Positions 25,147-28,033 of a stretch of 28,033 nucleotides of DNA are shown piece by piece. The stretch is from NCBI GenBank assembly GCA_964450725.1, contig CAYVGO010000026.1, positions 1 to 28,033 on the forward strand, in the 5' to 3' direction. Every line of letters starts with the position of its first letter. Within the stretch, counting starts at the first letter, position 1. The DNA is from CAYVGO01 sp964450725 (GTDB lineage Bacteria > Bacteroidota > Bacteroidia > Bacteroidales > UBA932). The translations under genes were made by a program, and so were the position numbers. The notes beneath the pieces are model-generated. The model worked only from the letters and a program-made list of their open reading frames with translations, searched no databases and was not told where the DNA came from.

Positions 25147-25749
25147 TTACGATCTTTTTAAATTATTTACTTCAAAAATAGATTTTGCCCAACCATTGAT
25201 TTCATTATACTGTTTTTCTAAAATACCATTGGTGGCTCTAAATAACAGTATTGCATTTTGGTTATCAATTGAGTTGTCATAAACAAACCTATCTACGATT
25301 TTACTTATTAGACAACAATTGATGATAGACTTTTGATAGCGACTAATAATTTTTCGTATTGGAACATCGTGTCCACCTTGCAAAACGCGATTTGCTACTC
25401 GTTGAGCATTAATGATTGGACTATTTGTACATACAAAGAAAAGACGAATAAAATATCCTTTTGCTTTGGCTCTTTTGATATAATCAAGTTTATCTACACT
25501 CGAAAAAACAGTTTCAAAAATCAAACTCTTACCTTCTTCTAAAAAACGCTCTCTTCGTTCTGTCGATTTTTTTGCTGCCGCAAATACCGCTTCAGGAGAG
25601 TTCCAATCGCCAAATTCTTTTTCGGCAATATCATCCGGATTAATATACTCACAATTTTCAGTCCACTCGTGCTTTAAAATCTGTGAAGTAACAGTTGTTT
25701 TTCCAGATCCATTCGGTCCTGCAATGATTAATAATTTAGACTTTTGCAT
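25147..25749 (-). CDS. Zeta-toxin family P-loop kinase
   Basis: A 200-aa P-loop kinase of the zeta/PezT-like family, whose members phosphorylate UDP-activated amino sugars or related small molecules and so block cell-wall synthesis. Walker A is GPNGSGKTT (11-19). NPDD (37-40) and IFETVFSS (77-84) are the substrate-side motifs, and RVANRVLQGGHDVP with IRKIISRYQ form the Arg-rich lid (117-139). All key residues appear intact, so the toxin may be active. The ATG at 25749 is chosen over a TTG two codons upstream. It overlaps the small upstream gene by 14 nt, in an antitoxin-then-toxin order. It stands between moxR and DUF58. Confidence 0.82.
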   Translation of the reverse strand: MQKSKLLIIAGPNGSGKTTVTSQILKHEWTENCEYINPDDIAEKEFGDWNSPEAVFAAAKKSTERRERFLEEGKSLIFETVFSSVDKLDYIKRAKAKGYFIRLFFVCTNSPIINAQRVANRVLQGGHDVPIRKIISRYQKSIINCCLISKIVDRFVYDNSIDNQNAILLFRATNGILEKQYNEINGWAKSIFEVNNLKRS

Positions 25750-25927
25750 TTTCAATTTGCTGTTTTTTCATGGCTATTTTTACAGCCTTGCGAATATTCA
25801 AAAAAAAGGCTTTGTGTGTCGCTTTATTTTTTTTGCGAACCTCTTTTCCTGCATCAGCTAAAACGGCTTTTATTTGTGCATAAGTTGGTTCTTCATCACT
25901 TAGAATCGAATATTTCTCTACTTTCAT
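25736..25927 (-). CDS. Small basic protein, likely antitoxin of the zeta-type kinase
   Basis: A 63-aa protein, strongly basic overall with a central run of Lys and Arg (EVRKKNKATHKAFF) and predicted helices throughout. It begins MKVEKYSILSDEEPTYAQIK. I do not recognise the family. The position, size, order and 14-nt overlap with the kinase gene fit an antitoxin that holds the zeta-like kinase in check; the function is inferred from context only. No promoter of its own was found in the 64 bp to moxR, so it may be read from the moxR promoter. Confidence 0.6.
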   Translation of the reverse strand: MKVEKYSILSDEEPTYAQIKAVLADAGKEVRKKNKATHKAFFLNIRKAVKIAMKKQQIENAKV

Positions 25928-25953
25928 CTTTATAAGGTTGATGGGTTGAAATC

Positions 25954-25991
25954 GAATGTATTTTCATTAAACATTGATCACTAATCATTGG
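25954..25991. repeat. Heptad-like intergenic repeat after moxR
   Basis: On the minus strand after the moxR stop, 7-bp units (CCAATGA, TTAGTGA, TCAATGT, TTAATGA) lead into the same 17-bp block that follows batA at 22150-22166. The repeat lies in the junction between moxR and the antitoxin-like gene. Confidence 0.5.
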
Positions 25992-26987
25992 TTATGGTAC
26001 TTCTACAACATTTAAAATCTGGGTAATAATGTCTTGAGTTGTTATATTTTCGGCTTCTGCTTCATAAGTTAAGCCTATTCTGTGGCGTAAAACATCATAA
26101 CATACAGCTCTTACGTCTTCAGGAACAACATAGCCTCTGCGTTTGATAAATGCGTAAGCCTTTGAGGCTATAGCCAAACTGATACTTGCTCTTGGTGAAC
26201 CGCCGTAATTAATCATCGGAATTAAATCTGCAACGCCGTAATCACCGGGATAACGTGTAGAGTGGACAATGTTGACAATATACTGTTCTATTTTTTCATC
26301 CATATAAACTTCTCTGACAACACCTCTAGCTCTGACAATATCTTCAGGCTTCAGTACTTTTGATGCTTTAGGGAAATCGCCGACAACATTTTGTCTGATA
26401 ATGGATTTCTCTTCGTCTTTTTGAGGGTAAGAGATAATCACTTTCAACATAAAACGGTCTAACTGTGCTTCGGGTAAAGGGTAGGTTCCCTCTTGCTCTA
26501 ATGGGTTTTGTGTTGCTAACACTAAAAAAGGTTCGGGAAGCTTATAGGTTTCGTCGCCTAAGGTTACTTGCCGTTCCTGCATGGCTTCCAATAAAGCACT
26601 TTGTACTTTTGCCGGGGAGCGGTTGATTTCATCGGCTAAAATAAAGTTGGCAAAAATAGGACCTTTCTTAATTTCAAATTGTTCTTTTTTGGGGCTGTAA
26701 ATCAGGGTTCCCAGTAAGTCTGCCGGCAATAAGTCTGGTGTAAACTGTATTCTGCTGAATTTAGCGTCAATAATATTTGCCAAAGTTGTAATGGCAAGTG
26801 TTTTTGCCAAGCCCGGCAATCCTTCAAGCAGAACGTGTCCATTACTTAGAAGTCCGACCAAAAGGCTTTCGCCCAAATGTTTTTGACCCACAATAACTTT
26901 AGACATTTCCATATTTAAAATGTCGATGAAACTACTTTCCTGTTGAATTCTTTCATTCAACTCTTTGATATTTACACTTACACTCAT
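25992..26987 (-). CDS. MoxR family AAA+ ATPase
   Basis: A 331-aa AAA+ ATPase of the MoxR family, a chaperone-like partner of VWA proteins (DUF58, BatA, BatB) in envelope stress and aerotolerance. Walker A is GLPGLAKT (56-63), Walker B is FILADEINR (115-123), and the sensor and finger elements include ATQNPLEQEGTYPLPEAQLDRF. The C-terminal lid ends with RHRIGLTYEAEAE. It is the first gene of the bat run. A -7 box lies 78 nt before its start. It is separated from DUF58 by the toxin-antitoxin-like pair. Confidence 0.93.
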   Translation of the reverse strand: MSVSVNIKELNERIQQESSFIDILNMEMSKVIVGQKHLGESLLVGLLSNGHVLLEGLPGLAKTLAITTLANIIDAKFSRIQFTPDLLPADLLGTLIYSPKKEQFEIKKGPIFANFILADEINRSPAKVQSALLEAMQERQVTLGDETYKLPEPFLVLATQNPLEQEGTYPLPEAQLDRFMLKVIISYPQKDEEKSIIRQNVVGDFPKASKVLKPEDIVRARGVVREVYMDEKIEQYIVNIVHSTRYPGDYGVADLIPMINYGGSPRASISLAIASKAYAFIKRRGYVVPEDVRAVCYDVLRHRIGLTYEAEAENITTQDIITQILNVVEVP

Positions 26988-27064
26988 AAAGCAATAAATT
27001 ATGAATAATTAAAAATTAGTATCTTGAAATTGATATACCTGTCTTCAAGAGTAAAACAGTATTG

Positions 27065-27072
27065 CAAAAATA
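27065..27072 (-). promoter_or_regulatory. -7 box of moxR (TATTTTTG)
   Basis: TATTTTTG on the minus strand fits TAnnTTTG and lies about 78 nt before the moxR ATG. The -33 element is weak. It is the best candidate promoter for the whole bat run. Confidence 0.45.
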
Positions 27073-27106
27073 ATACTATTGCCGAATTTACTAATGTTAT
27101 TTTTTT

Positions 27107-27742
27107 TTAAACAAACGTATTTTCAAATAAAATACGACCGATTAACGAACGTGCCAGTGTAATTTCATCAGCATATTCTATCTCATCTCCCACTCCGATA
27201 CCTCTGGCGATGGTGGTAATTTTTAAACCTTGATACTTACTTAAAAGTCGGTATAAATAATAGGCTGTAGTTTCTCCGTCAGTGGTTGTACTTAAAGCAA
27301 TAATTACCTCCTTTAATTCACCCTCCGCTATTTTTTTCTCAATTCTATTTTGTAAATATCCAATAGATAAATCTCCCGGAGAAATCCCTTCGATAGGCGA
27401 AATAAGTCCACCCAAAACATGAAATACTCCTTGGTAGGCTCCCGTTGATTCAATGTTCATTACATCTTTTACATTTTCAACCACACAAATGACAGAATGG
27501 TCTCTGAGATTGTCAGAGCAAATATGACAGACAGAACTTTCTGTCAATAAAAAACACTCTTGGCAGTAATCAATATCTTCAAACAGTTGAGATAACGCTT
27601 CAACAAATTCCTGTTGTCGTTCTTTGGATAGTTTCAATAAATATAATAGGTATCGCAGTGCCGACTTTTTTCCTACGCCGGGTAATTGAGATACCTCTTC
27701 TACTGATTTGAGTAAAACCGATGGCAGTTGATATTTTTCCAT
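27107..27742 (-). CDS. recR: Recombination protein RecR
   Basis: Soluble DNA-repair protein that, with RecO and RecF, loads RecA on gapped DNA. From the ATG at 27742 it is 211 aa. It shows the helix-hairpin-helix LPGVGKKSALRYL near residue 20, a zinc finger C60-x2-C63-x8-C72-x2-C75, a Toprim block beginning VICVVENVKDVMNIE, and the Walker-B-like ALSTTTDGETTAYYL region near the C-terminus. An upstream in-frame start (27805) would add 21 aa and would place the -7 box inside the gene, so the shorter form is preferred. Confidence 0.94.
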   Translation of the reverse strand: MEKYQLPSVLLKSVEEVSQLPGVGKKSALRYLLYLLKLSKERQQEFVEALSQLFEDIDYCQECFLLTESSVCHICSDNLRDHSVICVVENVKDVMNIESTGAYQGVFHVLGGLISPIEGISPGDLSIGYLQNRIEKKIAEGELKEVIIALSTTTDGETTAYYLYRLLSKYQGLKITTIARGIGVGDEIEYADEITLARSLIGRILFENTFV

Positions 27743-27761
27743 ACAAAGTAATAATATTCGA

Positions 27762-27769
27762 CAAAAGTA
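27762..27769 (-). promoter_or_regulatory. -7 box of recR (TACTTTTG)
   Basis: TACTTTTG on the minus strand fits TAnnTTTG, 19 nt before the chosen recR ATG. It supports the shorter start. The -33 element is not evident. Confidence 0.5.
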
Positions 27770-27929
27770 GGTCTTTATTTTTATTCTCCCACTGCTCAAT
27801 GTCAAATTAATGATTGATACAAGGAGGGTATTTTTTAGTCAAAACTCTCTTGTAAATTACAATTCACACTTTCTGAGAAATATTTCGCTTTCCTCTTAAA
27901 AATGGTTTTTGTCCATTTTCAGCATCATA

Positions 27930-27965
27930 AAAATAAAAAGAGTATGCTCACAATGAACATACTCT
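27930..27965 (-). terminator. Intrinsic terminator after tRNA-Ala
   Basis: On the minus strand, AGAGTATG pairs with CATACTCT over 8 bp, with a further 3-bp stem (TCA/TGA) across one mismatch and a small loop. A T-rich tail (TTTTTATTTTT) follows. It lies 16 nt after the tRNA. The opposite strand also has a T-rich tail, so it could be bidirectional. Confidence 0.75.
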
Positions 27966-27981
27966 CTTTGTTTTTATTTTG

Positions 27982-28033
27982 TGGAGCATATCGGAATCGA
28001 ACCGATGACCTTTTGACTGCCAGTCAAACGCTC
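27982..28033 (-). tRNA. tRNA-Ala(GGC), partial (3' part)
   Basis: The 3' two-thirds of a tRNA, running off the window end. The anticodon stem TTTGA/TCAAA encloses the loop CTGGCAG with anticodon GGC (Ala). The T arm ATCGG-TTCGATT-CCGAT and the 3' acceptor strand ATGCTCC with discriminator A follow. Position 70 is U, as expected for the G3-U70 identity pair of tRNA-Ala, although position 3 lies outside the window. No CCA is encoded. Confidence 0.9.

Noticed and set aside
27743..27805. Longer recR start
   Set aside because: It adds 21 residues absent from the family N-terminus and would enclose the TACTTTTG -7 box.

Overview
The window is a 28 kb AT-rich chromosomal segment from a member of the Bacteroidota, most likely order Bacteroidales. 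The evidence is a set of phylum-typical genes (lipoprotein TamL, DUF4837 lipoprotein, DUF6377 regulator, DUF2795 protein, DUF2156 protein, and a MoxR/DUF58/BatA/BatB aerotolerance operon). Several genes are also preceded by the Bacteroidota -7 box TAnnTTTG and lack strong Shine-Dalgarno sequences. No genus can be named from the sequence alone. The presence of mqnE suggests menaquinone is made by the futalosine route. Most of the window is ordinary core chromosome.

Layout. Positions 1-243 hold a GC-rich 41-bp tandem repeat at the window edge and a REP-like palindrome. A tight minus-strand operon follows (transcription order plsY, DUF4837 lipoprotein, cation/proton antiporter, CPBP membrane protease, pepT; about 5.34 kb down to 0.24 kb). 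The 470-bp region 5339-5810 has back-to-back promoters: one drives the plus-strand DUF2795 gene, the other faces what looks like a decayed gene upstream of plsY. The plus-strand genes are DUF2795, a HAD phosphatase translationally coupled to mqnE, and glyS with a strong terminator. The minus-strand DUF6377 sensor/regulator gene follows. Its upstream region carries four copies of a 10-12 bp motif.

Next comes a minus-strand run: trxB, GNAT acetyltransferase, tamL and a YhcC-type radical SAM gene (16.5 down to 11.7 kb), preceded by a separate DUF349 coiled-coil protein gene. From 27.0 down to 18.6 kb lies a long minus-strand aerotolerance locus: moxR, a small antitoxin-like gene, a zeta-type toxin kinase, DUF58, a BatD-like membrane protein, batA, a 100-N scaffold gap, batB, then DUF2156, an alpha/beta hydrolase and an IPExxxVDY-like small protein. 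recR and the 3' part of a tRNA-Ala(GGC) close the window.

The most unusual feature is the toxin-antitoxin-like pair inserted between moxR and DUF58, which normally adjoin. The same locus lacks batC, batD and batE after batB, and contains heptad-like intergenic repeats sharing an exact 17-bp block. Other points of interest are the repeated motif upstream of the DUF6377 gene, the apparent pseudogene with an intact promoter before plsY, and the edge tandem repeat. I did not find an obviously new multi-gene defence or metabolic system.
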